Source of the DNA: Ailanthus altissimus
Taxonomy: Eukaryota > Streptophyta > Magnoliopsida > Sapindales > Simaroubaceae
Assembly (NCBI GenBank): GCA_946807835.1
Contig: OX327683.1
Span: 14,761,001-14,825,000 of the forward strand
Length of the DNA stretch: 64,000 nucleotides
Direction: 5' to 3'
Position 1 is the stretch's first letter, and every line of letters begins with the position of its first letter. This document shows, piece by piece, positions 51,066 to 60,084 of the stretch. Under the pieces are notes generated by a model. The model had not been told where the DNA came from, did no database searches, and was given only the letters and a program-made list of their open reading frames with translations. A program made the translations under genes and the position numbers.

Positions 51066-51290
51066 TCATGGAAGGCTGAGCCTCCTACTCGTTATTTATT
51101 ATTCGTTTTTTTTTTTTGCGGAAGGCTGAGCCTCCTAGTCTTTATTTCGTTTATTTATTATTTTTTACTTTTTATTTTAGTTTTTTTTTTAATTATCATG
51201 GAAGGCCGAGCCTCCTAACGTACTTTACTTTATTTATTATTCGCCTTTTATTTTCGCTTTTTATTTTAATGGAAGGCTAAGCCTCCTACT
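51066..51290 (+). repeat. Four leader repeats with mini-uORFs and an 11-nt palindrome
   Basis: Copies of (ATG)GAAGGCTGAGCCTCCTA start at 51068, about 51118, 51198 and 51269, each followed by T-rich filler. Three begin with ATG and encode tiny upstream frames: Met-Glu-Gly-stop (copies 1 and 4) and Met-Glu-Gly-Arg-Ala-Ser-stop (copy 3). The core AGGCTNAGCCT is palindromic in three copies (one mismatch in the third). All lie upstream of the gag start. Confidence 0.85.
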
Positions 51291-51391
51291 ATTTATTTAT
51301 TAACTTTTTTATTATATAATCTAACATCACTAATCTAACTTCTAATTATTTATATTTATTTTGCTTTTAGTTTTACATATTTTATTTACTT

Positions 51392-54300
51392 GTGTGTAAT
51401 ATTTTATTTTATTTACCTGTGTTTAATATTTTATTTGTATTATTGTTATTGTATTTTGTTTTGTTTCTTTTTATGAGCGGTTGGTTTCGAGATCCTAATT
51501 CTCATCGTTTAGTAAAAGGTAATTTCAAAACTTCCTTTGATAATTTGTTAGATTCTCCTTCATCTTCTCATTCTTCACCAAGTAACACCATGAGCGAAAA
51601 TCAAATTGAGGGACTCATAGACCCAGGGGACAATCAGTCCCAACATAATAACCATAACCGACCTAGGACACTTAGAGACTATATGAACCCTACACGAACC
51701 GGTGCACCATCTTGCTTAATTTTTCCACCGGATGCAACGCATTTTAATTTTAAGCCAGGCATTATCCAACTTTTACCCACTTTTCATGGCTTAGATGCAG
51801 AGAACCCTTATCTACATCTAAGAGAATTTGAAGAAGTGTGTAACACGTATAATGATCAAAATTGTAGCATGAACACAATTCGACTTAAGCTTTTCCCTTT
51901 TTCTTTAAAAGATAAAGCTAAAACATGGCTACAAAACCTTAGGCCAGGATCCATTTCTTTATGGGACGAGATGCAACAACAATTTCTGAAAAAGTTTTTT
52001 CCCTCCCATAGAACAAATTCTTTCAAAAGACAAATCACCACTTTTGCCCAAAAACCAGGAGAGACCCTTTACCAATGTTGGGAAAGGTATAAAGAATTAC
52101 TTAATACCTGTCCCCATCATGGTTTTGAAACATGGAGAGTAGTCTCAAATTTCTATGAGGGCTTAACACCCCAAGTTAGGCAAATGGTAGAAATGATGTG
52201 TAATGGAACATTTGTGGAAAAAGACCCAGAAGAGGCAATGAACTATCTTGACTTACTAGCAGAAAATGCTCAAAATTGGGACACTGCTGGTACCTGTGAG
52301 GCACCTAGCAAAAATCAAACCACTACATCTAGTGGGGGTATTTATCATCTTAAGGAAGACCATGACCTTCAAGCCAAATTAGCATCCCTTGCTAGAAAAG
52401 TCGAAACCTTAGAAATGAAAAAGAGTGGTCAAATAAAATCTGTTCAAGAAATTGTGTGTCACATTTGTGAAACCCATGATCACCCTACCAATGATTGCCC
52501 AACTTTGCCTGCATTTAGGGAATGTCTCCATGAACAAGCCAATGTTTTAAACACGTTCAAACGGTCAAACAATAACCCATATTCACAAAACTATAATCCT
52601 GGATGGCGAAATCACCCGAATTTTAGTTGGAGGAATGACACTCAAGCACAGGCTTCGCAACCACCTTTCCAACCACACCAAAAATTTCAAAATCATCAAG
52701 GTTATGCACCATATGTCCCACCTCCTAGGAAAAATCTTGAAGAAACCTTGCATACATTCATTGAAAAACAAGAGTCTGTTAATTCTCAAAATGCTCAAAC
52801 ATTTGCTGATTTGAAAGATACTCTTGCTAAATTTGCATCTGCACTGAACATTCATGAGAAAGGAAAATTTCCTTCTCAACCACAGCCAAACCCCAAAGGA
52901 CAACATAACTCAAATGCATGTAGTTCAGGAAGCCAACACATGGATCAAGTTAAAGCAGTTATCACTCTTCGGAGTGGTAAAATTGTTGAAAAAGAAATTC
53001 CTGAACCTCATGAGAGCGATGAATCAATCTCTAAGGGCAAGGAAAGTGTTGAACCTACACTTAATGAAGAAAATACCAAACCTTCACCTCCACCCCCATT
53101 TCCTCATGCATTACGTAATACTAAGAAGATGAATTACAATCTTGAAATTTTTGAAATCTTCAAACAGGTAAAAGTTAATATTCCTTTACTGGATGCTATT
53201 AAACAGGTTCCATCTTATGCAAAATTTTTGAAAGACTTATGCACAGTAAAAAGAAAACTGAATGTGAAAAAGAAAGCATTTTTAGCTGAACAAGTAAGTG
53301 CCATTCTTCAAAACAATAATTCTTTGAAATATAAAGACCCTGGTTGTCCTACAATTTCATGTATTATTGGAAGTCATAAAATTGAACAAGCCTTACTTGA
53401 TCTTGGTGCTAGTGTGAATTTATTGCCATATTCAGTTTATCAGCAGCTCAATCTCGGGGAGTTAAAATCAACATCTGTAACTCTTTTACTTGCTGATAGA
53501 TCAATAAAAGTACCAAGAGGGACAGTGGAGGATGTCTTAGTTCAAGTTGATAAATTCATATATCCTGTGGATTTTATCGTCTTGGACACAGAACCTGTCA
53601 AAGGATGTAATCCGATACCTGTTATTTTAGGTCGTCCATTTTTAGCAACTTCTAACGCTTTGATTAATTGCAGGAATGGAGTAATGAAGCTTTCATTTGG
53701 AAACATGACACTTAAACTCAATGTTTTTAATATGTGTAAGCAACCATATGAAGAGGAGGATGAAAGTGAAGAAGGTGACATGATTGAAACGATTGTGGAG
53801 GATCATATTCAAAAAGGGAGTTCTACCGATCCCTTAGAAATGTGTTTAATAAATTCATTTGAGTCAAATATACAATTAGATCCTGAAATCTCTGACATAT
53901 GTTCTTTACTTGACTGTGCACAGGTGATTGAAAATAAAAGATGGAAACTAAAGTTTGAAGAATTGGGAGAAAATGAGGATAAAAAGAACGAAATTTTAAA
54001 GTTGGAGTTAAAACCTCTGCCTGAAGGACTGAAATATGCATTTCTTGGAGAGAAACAAACTTACCCAGTGGTAATCGCTTCTACACTCACAAGTGAACAA
54101 GAAGATAAGTTGATTGAATTATTGAAAATGCATAAAAATGCAATTGGGTGGACTTTAAAAGACATAAATGGTATTAATCCTTTGATTTGCACACATAGAA
54201 TACACCTAGAGGATAATGCCAAAACTTCCCAACAACCTCAAAGGAGATTAAATCCACATATGAAAGAGGTAGTGAGAGCTGAAGTTCTCAAATTACTTGA

Positions 54301-56905
54301 AGTAGGAATTATCTATCCGATCTCAGATAGTAAGTGGGTAAGTCCTACTCAGGTAGTACCAAAAAAATCTGGAATCACAGTCATTGAAAATGAAAAAGGT
54401 GAGTTAATACCAACTCGAGTCTCATCTAGTTGGAGGATGTGCATAGATTATAGAAAATTGAACTTGGCCACTAGAAAAGACCATTTTCCTTTACCATTCC
54501 TTGATCAGATTATAGAAAGAGTAGCAGGACATCCCTACTATTGCTTTCTAGATGGTTACTCTGGCTATTATCAAATTCCTATAGCACTAGAAGACCAAGA
54601 AAAGACTACATTCACATGTCCTTTTGGAACCTTTGCTTTTAGAAGAATGCCCTTTGGACTTTGTAATGCCCCAGCAACATTTCAGAGATGTATGTTAAGC
54701 ATTTTTAGTGACATGATTGAGCATTATTTAGAATTTTTCATGGATGATTTAACTGTGTTTGGAAATTCTTTTGATAATTGTCTTGAAAACTTAGAAAAGG
54801 TCTTAAAAAGATGTGAAGAAAAGAATCTTGTATTGAACTGGGAAAAATGTCACTACATGGTTACTTCTGGAATTGTTTTGGGACATATAGTATCTTCTAA
54901 AGGAATTGAAGTGGATAAGGCAAAAGTCGAACTCATTACACATTTGCCTCCACCAAAAACAGTTAGAGAAGTCCGATCCTTTTTAGGACATGCTGGATTC
55001 TATAGGAGGTTCATAAAAAACTTTAGTGCTATATCTAAACCTCTTTGTAACCTCTTAGCAAAAGATGTATCATTTAAGTGGACTCAAGAGTGTCAAAATT
55101 CATTTGAAAAATTAATCGGCCTCTTAACATCTGCTCCTATCATACAATCTCCTGACTGGTCTTTACCTTTTGAGCTCATGTGTGATGCTAGTGACTACGC
55201 TGTTGGTGCTGTATTAGGACAAAGAAAGGAAGGTAAATCCTATGTAATTTATTACGCGAGTAGAACTTTAAACAGTGCACAAATGAATTACACAACAACT
55301 GAAAAAGAACTACTTGCTGTAATATTTGCATTAGACAAATTTCGTTCTTACTTAATTGGTTCTTCAACTATTGTATTTACTGACCATGCTGCTGTAAGGT
55401 ACTTAATGTCAAAACAAGATGCAAAACCAAGACTGATTCGATGGATTCTATTGCTTCAAGAATTTATTATCACTATCAAGGATAAGAAGGGAGCTGAAAA
55501 TGTTGTTGCAGATCACTTATCAAGACTCACACCAGATTCATCAACAGAAATAACACCTATTAATGATTCTTTTCCCGATGAATTTTTATTTTCTACTGTT
55601 ACAATGCCCTGGTATGCTAATATTGTTAATTTTCTTGTAACAGGAGAAATGCCACCTCAATGGAATGCTCAAGACAAAAGAAAATTTTTAACGGAGGTGA
55701 AAAAGTTTTATTGGGATGATCCTTATCTCTTTAAATATTGTCGTGATCAAATATTTCGAAGATGCATACCCGACAATGAGGTAAATAAAGTTATTGAATT
55801 TTGTCATTCTGAAGCATGTGGGGGACATTTCTCATCAAAGAAAACAGCTGCAAAAATCTTACAGTGTGGATTTTATTGGCCCACTTTATTTAAAGATACA
55901 CATGCATTTTGTGTAACTTGTGAAAATTGTCAAAAGTTGGGATCAATTTCAAAACGAAACATGATGCCTTTGAACCCCATTCTTGTTATTGAAATCTTTG
56001 ATTGTTGGGGGATAGATTTCATGGGACCATTTCCGTTATCATTTGGATTTACGTATATCTTAGTTGCAGTAGATTATGTCTCAAAATGGATTGAGGCTAT
56101 TCCATGTCGACATAATGACCATAAAACAGTCATGAAATTTTTGAAAGAAAATATCTTAAGTCGATTTGGAATCCCTCGAGCCATTATAAGTGATGGGGGT
56201 AAGCATTTTTGTAATAGACCATTTGAAACATTAATGAAAAAATATGGTATTACTCATAAAGTTGCCACCCCTTATCATCCTCAGACAAGTGGACAAGTTG
56301 AATTAGCAAATAGGGAGATAAAACAAATTTTAGAAAAAACTGTAAACCCAAATCGCAAAGATTGGTCTTTAAGACTAAATGATGCACTGTGGGCTTATAG
56401 AACTGCTTTTAAAACTTCATTGGGTATGTCTCCCTATAGGATAGTTTATGGAAAACCTTGTCACTTACCTGTGGAACTTGAGCATAAAGCCTACTGGGCT
56501 ATTAAAACTTTCAATGAAAATCTTGATTCTGCTGGACACATACGTAAATTACAAATAAATGAACTTGAAGAATTGAGAAATGATGCATATGAGAATTCAA
56601 AAATTCATAAAGCTAAAATTAAAGCCTTTCATGATAAAAAAATTCAGAGAAAAACATTTGACACTGGTCAGAAGGTTTTGCTTTATAATTCTCGACTTCA
56701 CATATTCCCTGGAAAATTAAGATCAAGATGGAGTGGCCCTTTTATTGTGAAACATGTGTACCCTTATGGAACAATTGACATTGAAAATCCTAGAAATGGG
56801 AATGTGTTTAAGGTAAATGGGCAAAGACTCAAGCCGTTTCTAGAAAACCAAGCTTTTCATGAAGAATTTACGTTCCTGTCGGATCCTTGTTACAAGACTA
56901 ATTAA
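51392..56905 (+). CDS. Athila gag-pol polyprotein (gag, protease, RT, RNase H, integrase)
   Basis: A single open frame of 1837 codons. The first 27 residues are hydrophobic leader-like translation; the more likely start is Met28 (51473) or Met67. Gag core ([16 protein letters not shown]) is at about 164-265, with a CCHC knuckle C356-X2-C359-X4-H364-X4-C369. Protease active site DLGAS is at 670-674 (DLG is usual for Athila). Reverse transcriptase has FMDD at 1116-1119. RNase H acidic residues lie near D1265, E1304/E1306 and D1331. The integrase zinc finger is H1472/H1479...C1510-X2-C1513. The catalytic triad is D1542, D1601, E1637, which is D-X58-D-X35-E. The frame ends at TAA 56905. No stop or frameshift is present, so the polyprotein looks functional. 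Activity itself cannot be seen from sequence. Confidence 0.95.
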   Translation: MCNILFYLPVFNILFVLLLLYFVLFLFMSGWFRDPNSHRLVKGNFKTSFDNLLDSPSSSHSSPSNTMSENQIEGLIDPGDNQSQHNNHNRPRTLRDYMNPTRTGAPSCLIFPPDATHFNFKPGIIQLLPTFHGLDAENPYLHLREFEEVCNTYNDQNCSMNTIRLKLFPFSLKDKAKTWLQNLRPGSISLWDEMQQQFLKKFFPSHRTNSFKRQITTFAQKPGETLYQCWERYKELLNTCPHHGFETWRVVSNFYEGLTPQVRQMVEMMCNGTFVEKDPEEAMNYLDLLAENAQNWDTAGTCEAPSKNQTTTSSGGIYHLKEDHDLQAKLASLARKVETLEMKKSGQIKSVQEIVCHICETHDHPTNDCPTLPAFRECLHEQANVLNTFKRSNNNPYSQNYNPGWRNHPNFSWRNDTQAQASQPPFQPHQKFQNHQGYAPYVPPPRKNLEETLHTFIEKQESVNSQNAQTFADLKDTLAKFASALNIHEKGKFPSQPQPNPKGQHNSNACSSGSQHMDQVKAVITLRSGKIVEKEIPEPHESDESISKGKESVEPTLNEENTKPSPPPPFPHALRNTKKMNYNLEIFEIFKQVKVNIPLLDAIKQVPSYAKFLKDLCTVKRKLNVKKKAFLAEQVSAILQNNNSLKYKDPGCPTISCIIGSHKIEQALLDLGASVNLLPYSVYQQLNLGELKSTSVTLLLADRSIKVPRGTVEDVLVQVDKFIYPVDFIVLDTEPVKGCNPIPVILGRPFLATSNALINCRNGVMKLSFGNMTLKLNVFNMCKQPYEEEDESEEGDMIETIVEDHIQKGSSTDPLEMCLINSFESNIQLDPEISDICSLLDCAQVIENKRWKLKFEELGENEDKKNEILKLELKPLPEGLKYAFLGEKQTYPVVIASTLTSEQEDKLIELLKMHKNAIGWTLKDINGINPLICTHRIHLEDNAKTSQQPQRRLNPHMKEVVRAEVLKLLEVGIIYPISDSKWVSPTQVVPKKSGITVIENEKGELIPTRVSSSWRMCIDYRKLNLATRKDHFPLPFLDQIIERVAGHPYYCFLDGYSGYYQIPIALEDQEKTTFTCPFGTFAFRRMPFGLCNAPATFQRCMLSIFSDMIEHYLEFFMDDLTVFGNSFDNCLENLEKVLKRCEEKNLVLNWEKCHYMVTSGIVLGHIVSSKGIEVDKAKVELITHLPPPKTVREVRSFLGHAGFYRRFIKNFSAISKPLCNLLAKDVSFKWTQECQNSFEKLIGLLTSAPIIQSPDWSLPFELMCDASDYAVGAVLGQRKEGKSYVIYYASRTLNSAQMNYTTTEKELLAVIFALDKFRSYLIGSSTIVFTDHAAVRYLMSKQDAKPRLIRWILLLQEFIITIKDKKGAENVVADHLSRLTPDSSTEITPINDSFPDEFLFSTVTMPWYANIVNFLVTGEMPPQWNAQDKRKFLTEVKKFYWDDPYLFKYCRDQIFRRCIPDNEVNKVIEFCHSEACGGHFSSKKTAAKILQCGFYWPTLFKDTHAFCVTCENCQKLGSISKRNMMPLNPILVIEIFDCWGIDFMGPFPLSFGFTYILVAVDYVSKWIEAIPCRHNDHKTVMKFLKENILSRFGIPRAIISDGGKHFCNRPFETLMKKYGITHKVATPYHPQTSGQVELANREIKQILEKTVNPNRKDWSLRLNDALWAYRTAFKTSLGMSPYRIVYGKPCHLPVELEHKAYWAIKTFNENLDSAGHIRKLQINELEELRNDAYENSKIHKAKIKAFHDKKIQRKTFDTGQKVLLYNSRLHIFPGKLRSRWSGPFIVKHVYPYGTIDIENPRNGNVFKVNGQRLKPFLENQAFHEEFTFLSDPCYKTN

Positions 56906-56939
56906 TCTTTTTTTTTATATATTTACATATTTATATATA

Positions 56940-56977
56940 TTTATTCTTCTTCTAACATTTTTTTTTTTTACTTGCAG
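56940..56977 (+). promoter_or_regulatory. Probable splice acceptor upstream of the second ORF
   Basis: A long pyrimidine tract (ttcttcttc... then a run of T) ends in ACTTGCAG at 56970-56977, 35 nt after the pol stop region and 147 nt before the next ATG (57125). Its strength and position suggest that downstream ORFs are expressed from a spliced RNA, as proposed for env-like ORFs of Athila elements. The donor was not identified. Confidence 0.5.
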
Positions 56978-57124
56978 GTTAATTTAGTAGTTTTGTTAAA
57001 GTTTTGTTTTGCACCCCGGTTAAGTGGCGGATAACGGTACTCCGTGATATTTCAAATCGGTTTTGTCAGTTTCCCATAATTACTGATATCTTCTCTTCTT
57101 CCCCCTTTTCTTAAAAAAAAAAAA

Positions 57125-57673
57125 ATGGATGACATTCTAAAAAATTTGAAAAAGCGTTTTCCCTCATTGCCTCAAAATTCCTTGAAGAAAATTTACCAAG
57201 CAAGATGTGAAAGATTAAGGTTATTAATGATTATGAATATACCTGTTGATTTACGTTGGTTAATTGAAGCCAAAGTTAGGTTGACAGGTGAATTTTCAGA
57301 CTCATTAATTTCCTACATGCCTGGCTTAGGTAAAAGCTCTTTTTCAAAAAAACGAAGAGCAAAACGATTAAATGTTTGTTACAAGTGTGCACGCACGACT
57401 TGCAACACACGTTGCCGCACTTTAGGAATGGTGTCTGTAAATCGTGAAGATAAAATTAGGTTCATTAAGGATGGCCTGAGTAAGGAGTCTTTAGATAATA
57501 TCTTATCGACTCTTGAGACGCATCCTAGTGGATATGTGCATATTGCAATTCATGAATTATGGGACATATTCCTAAAAGAACATGAGCGGTACAGTCTCGG
57601 GAATCTGACTTTAAAAGACCCTGTTTGCCAATTTATAAGAAAATTGGATGGGAAGCCTATCCCCGACCCATAG
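57125..57673 (+). CDS. 182-aa basic cysteine-rich protein, carlavirus NABP-like region (ORF2 of the Athila element)
   Basis: Open frame from ATG 57125 to TAG 57673, between pol and LOG. The middle has a GLGKSSFSKKRRAKRLNV stretch (67-84), directly followed by four cysteines, C85-X2-C88-X4-C93-X3-C97, then GMVSVN and FIKDGLSKE (101-121). A G-x-G-[KR]-S start, an Arg/Lys run, a Cys cluster and a following F-I-x-x-G segment is the order seen in the small cysteine-rich nucleic-acid-binding proteins of carlaviruses (Viral_NABP family). Those bind nucleic acid and have been linked to silencing suppression or transcription. The resemblance is by eye; Cys spacing is shorter than I would expect for that family. 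The N-terminal 60 and C-terminal 60 residues are not recognised. An independently evolved zinc-knuckle protein is the alternative. A role in nucleic-acid binding is inference. Confidence 0.6.
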   Translation: MDDILKNLKKRFPSLPQNSLKKIYQARCERLRLLMIMNIPVDLRWLIEAKVRLTGEFSDSLISYMPGLGKSSFSKKRRAKRLNVCYKCARTTCNTRCRTLGMVSVNREDKIRFIKDGLSKESLDNILSTLETHPSGYVHIAIHELWDIFLKEHERYSLGNLTLKDPVCQFIRKLDGKPIPDP

Positions 57674-58031
57674 AGGGCGTTTAAGCCGTTACTGGACGTA
57701 AAATCAGAGGAAGATGTGAGCCACAATCACAACTACTTGTATATATTTACTATAGCTGTTATTTTTAAATGTTTCATTTCAAACTCAAATGTCTTTTCAA
57801 TAATCAACCACCTATAATCCTTTTTGAAAATTTTGCATTTTAAGCCGACAACCCATGTGACTTTTCCAGCTAACAAATTGAAAATTGGTAAAAGGTATTG
57901 AATCTTGTATTTCAAGCCAATAGCCATGTGATTTAACTTTGCAATACCTTTTTGGCTCTATAAATACATTGCATTATTTCTGCATCTTTGTACAAACTCA
58001 AAATCATTCAAGAGAGAGGGTGATTGTAATC
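57674..58031 (+). promoter_or_regulatory. Apparent promoter of the LOG gene inside the retrotransposon
   Basis: Between ORF2 and LOG are a CCAAT box (in AAGCCAATAGCC, about 57914-57925), two CATGTG E-boxes (about 57854 and 57925) within an imperfect direct repeat (AAGCCGACAACCCATGTGA / AAGCCAATAGCCATGTGA), and a TATAAATA box at 57959-57966. The ATG follows 66 nt after the TATA box, leaving room for a ~40-nt leader. This looks like a compact RNA polymerase II promoter; function is inferred. Confidence 0.5.
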
Positions 58032-58685
58032 ATGGAAGGATCATCAACTCGTAAATTCACAAAAATTTGTGTCTTTTGTGGATCCAGCCCTGGAAAAATT
58101 AGTGAGTTTATAGAAGCAGCAGAAACCCTTGGTAAGATGTTAGCTGAGCGCAATATTCATTTAGTATATGGGGGAGGTAGTCTTGGATTAATGGGACGTG
58201 TGGCAACCGCTGCACAAAATAATGGCAGTCGAGTTTTGGGTATCATACCAAAAGCTCTAACTGTTGGAGACATTGTAGGAAAAACAATTGGGGATGAGTT
58301 ACAGGTATCATCAATGCATGAACGAATTTCTTTTATGCTTCGTAATGCTGATGCCTTCATAGCTCTACCTGGAGGTTTCGGAACATTGGAGGAAATTTTT
58401 CAAATTGTCTCATGGGCACAATTGCAAATCCATAAAAAACCCATTGGTTTGTTAAACGTTGATGGTTTTTATAATGGATTGTTATCTTTTCTTGACTATG
58501 CGGTGGAAAAACAATTCGTCTCATCTGCAGCACGACAGATCCTCATTTCTGCTTCAACTGTTGATCAGTTACTCGATGAACTACAAGCTTTTACACCTCT
58601 ATCTGATCCAACAATGAGTCAGATAGATTGGTATACTGATAACAGTGAAAAGAAACGCAGGATAGATTTGACGCTTCGTCTGTAG
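58032..58685 (+). CDS. LOG: LOG: cytokinin riboside 5'-monophosphate phosphoribohydrolase, carried by the retrotransposon
   Basis: LOG enzymes convert inactive cytokinin nucleotides directly to active free bases in the cytosol and nucleus. The ATG at 58032 gives 217 aa, the usual LOG length; the frame is open further upstream but without an ATG. CVFCGSSPGK lies at residues 13-22, YGGGSLGLMG at about 46-55, MHERISFM contains Arg98, and LPGGFGTLEE ends in Glu120/Glu121. The nucleotide-binding GGG motif, catalytic-type Arg and the PGGxGTxxE motif are all kept; the Lys that usually follows the Arg is Ile. The C-terminus (RRIDLTLRL) resembles a diverged LOG-like clade in eudicots rather than canonical LOG1-8 (from memory). 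It is intronless, unlike host LOG genes with several introns, so it probably came through an RNA copy. It lies wholly inside the Athila element, after ORF2 and before the 3' LTR. Confidence 0.92.
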   Translation: MEGSSTRKFTKICVFCGSSPGKISEFIEAAETLGKMLAERNIHLVYGGGSLGLMGRVATAAQNNGSRVLGIIPKALTVGDIVGKTIGDELQVSSMHERISFMLRNADAFIALPGGFGTLEEIFQIVSWAQLQIHKKPIGLLNVDGFYNGLLSFLDYAVEKQFVSSAARQILISASTVDQLLDELQAFTPLSDPTMSQIDWYTDNSEKKRRIDLTLRL

Positions 58686-60074
58686 CCTATCTATTTCTAT
58701 GTATTTTTAAGCTTTTTTGTGTGGCTTGTTTTATTTATTTATTTTTTTTTTTTGTGTGGCTTGTTTTATTTTGTTGCAGGTTTAATTTTCAATAAAAGAT
58801 GTTTCAGGTGATATCTTCTATATTTTACTCTTTCTATATTTTGACATTGAGGACAATGTCTCAATCTGGTTGGGGGGAGGATAGTTGATATATAATGTTA
58901 GTGTTAATTATTTTATTTTGTTGTTGTTATCACTTTGTTATGTAAAAAAAAAATATCATGAATGGCGTGAGTAAAATGTTCATTTATGTATTCTTGAGAC
59001 GCATTCTAGTTCTAGAATGGCAGAGTAAAGAGTACATTATAAACTTTTGAAACACATTCTAATTGGTTTATTTTTAATGCATTTTATGTATAATTGTTTG
59101 TTGCTTAAGTTTTTGGTAACTCTTGCGTAAATAAATTTGCTTTATTATCGATGTATGATTTCAAAATTGTTTAGTTTAAATCACTTTCTCTATTTAGGTT
59201 ACTAAAGAATAACTTCTGAAATTATTTCTTGAGAACAATACTAAGCCTTGTGGTAAGATGGATGATTCAATATATATAGCCAGGAGAATTTCCATGTTTA
59301 AGTATACATATTATTTTCTAAACTCACATATCTTTTGTGAGTGAGTGGAGAGGTTTGAGATAACAGCTTACGAACTTTCATTGATCCTTTGAAATGGTTA
59401 ATTTTTATTTGGAATGACATTATTTGGGATGATGAATGATTTGGTTGCTTAGCTGAAGGATAAAAAAAAAAAAAAAATTAGAAAAGTATTATGGTGATAA
59501 ATTGCTCTTATGTTATAATGATTTCTTATGTCTTCCAAAAAAAAAAAAAAAAAAAGAAGTCAATTCAGTTCAATAAAGTCTTCATTCAATTTTAGAAGAC
59601 TAAAGTCATTAGGAAGCAATCTTATCACCGAATTCTATATTCGTAAGATTCGCATTAAATAATTAAAGTCTTGAAGCTGGCATTTGACAATAATGGTTTG
59701 ACTCTAAATATTTGATTTTCCTATCTTTGGATCAATGTTAGTTTGTCTGTCTGTCCTTAAATGTAACTTTTTCTTGAGCGATTATCTGTTTTCCAACTCC
59801 ATGAGTGAAATCCTAAGTCATTAAACAAATTATTTACCTGTAAGGATATGGAGTTGAGGCTTTTACTTGGAACATTTTTAAGGCTATATATGTTGTGGTT
59901 TGTGGTAAGAAGGCTTTGGCTTAATTCACACACACACAAAAATATTTTTGGAAGTTATGATTGAAATAACCTTTATAGCGATTGTGATTTTAAAACTGAC
60001 GTTTTGTTTGAAATACTTAGGTAGTGTTCAAATTTTATTTATGCTCGAATTGCTAGGGACTAGCAATAAGCCAG
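58686..60074 (+). other. 3' internal non-coding region of the Athila element
   Basis: It contains a short direct duplication (GTGTGGCTTGTTTTATTT at about 58720 and 58755), an AATAAA at 58791-58796 that could end LOG transcripts, and a hairpin with a G-rich stretch (58843-58881). Two A-rich runs (59463-59478, 59538-59555) and a short (CA)n follow. No gene is seen in the remaining ~1.1 kb. Confidence 0.7.
58843..58881 (+). other. Conserved hairpin plus G-rich tract
   Basis: GACATTGAGGACAATGTC (58843-58860) folds into a 7-bp stem with an AGGA loop. It is followed 10 nt later by GGTTGGGGGGAGGA. The same arrangement, ACATTGAGGATAATGT then a TTTAGGGG stretch, occurs at 6369-6402 in the distantly related gag-only element. 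That points to selection on an RNA or DNA signal. Confidence 0.7.
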
Positions 60075-60084
60075 TTGGGGGGTG
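60075..60084 (+). other. Polypurine tract
   Basis: TTGGGGGGTG immediately precedes the 3' LTR, the expected site for plus-strand DNA priming during reverse transcription. Confidence 0.75.

Noticed and set aside
51392..51472. First 27 hydrophobic residues of the gag-pol frame as a signal peptide
   Set aside because: It is low-complexity T-rich leader translated in frame; Athila gag begins near Met28 or later and is not a secreted protein.
57939..58031. N-terminal extension of LOG
   Set aside because: No ATG occurs in this in-frame stretch, which overlaps the TATA box; the ATG at 58032 gives the usual LOG length.
58032..58685. LOG as an ordinary resident host gene
   Set aside because: It lies inside the LTR-bounded element with exact target duplications and lacks the introns of host LOG genes.
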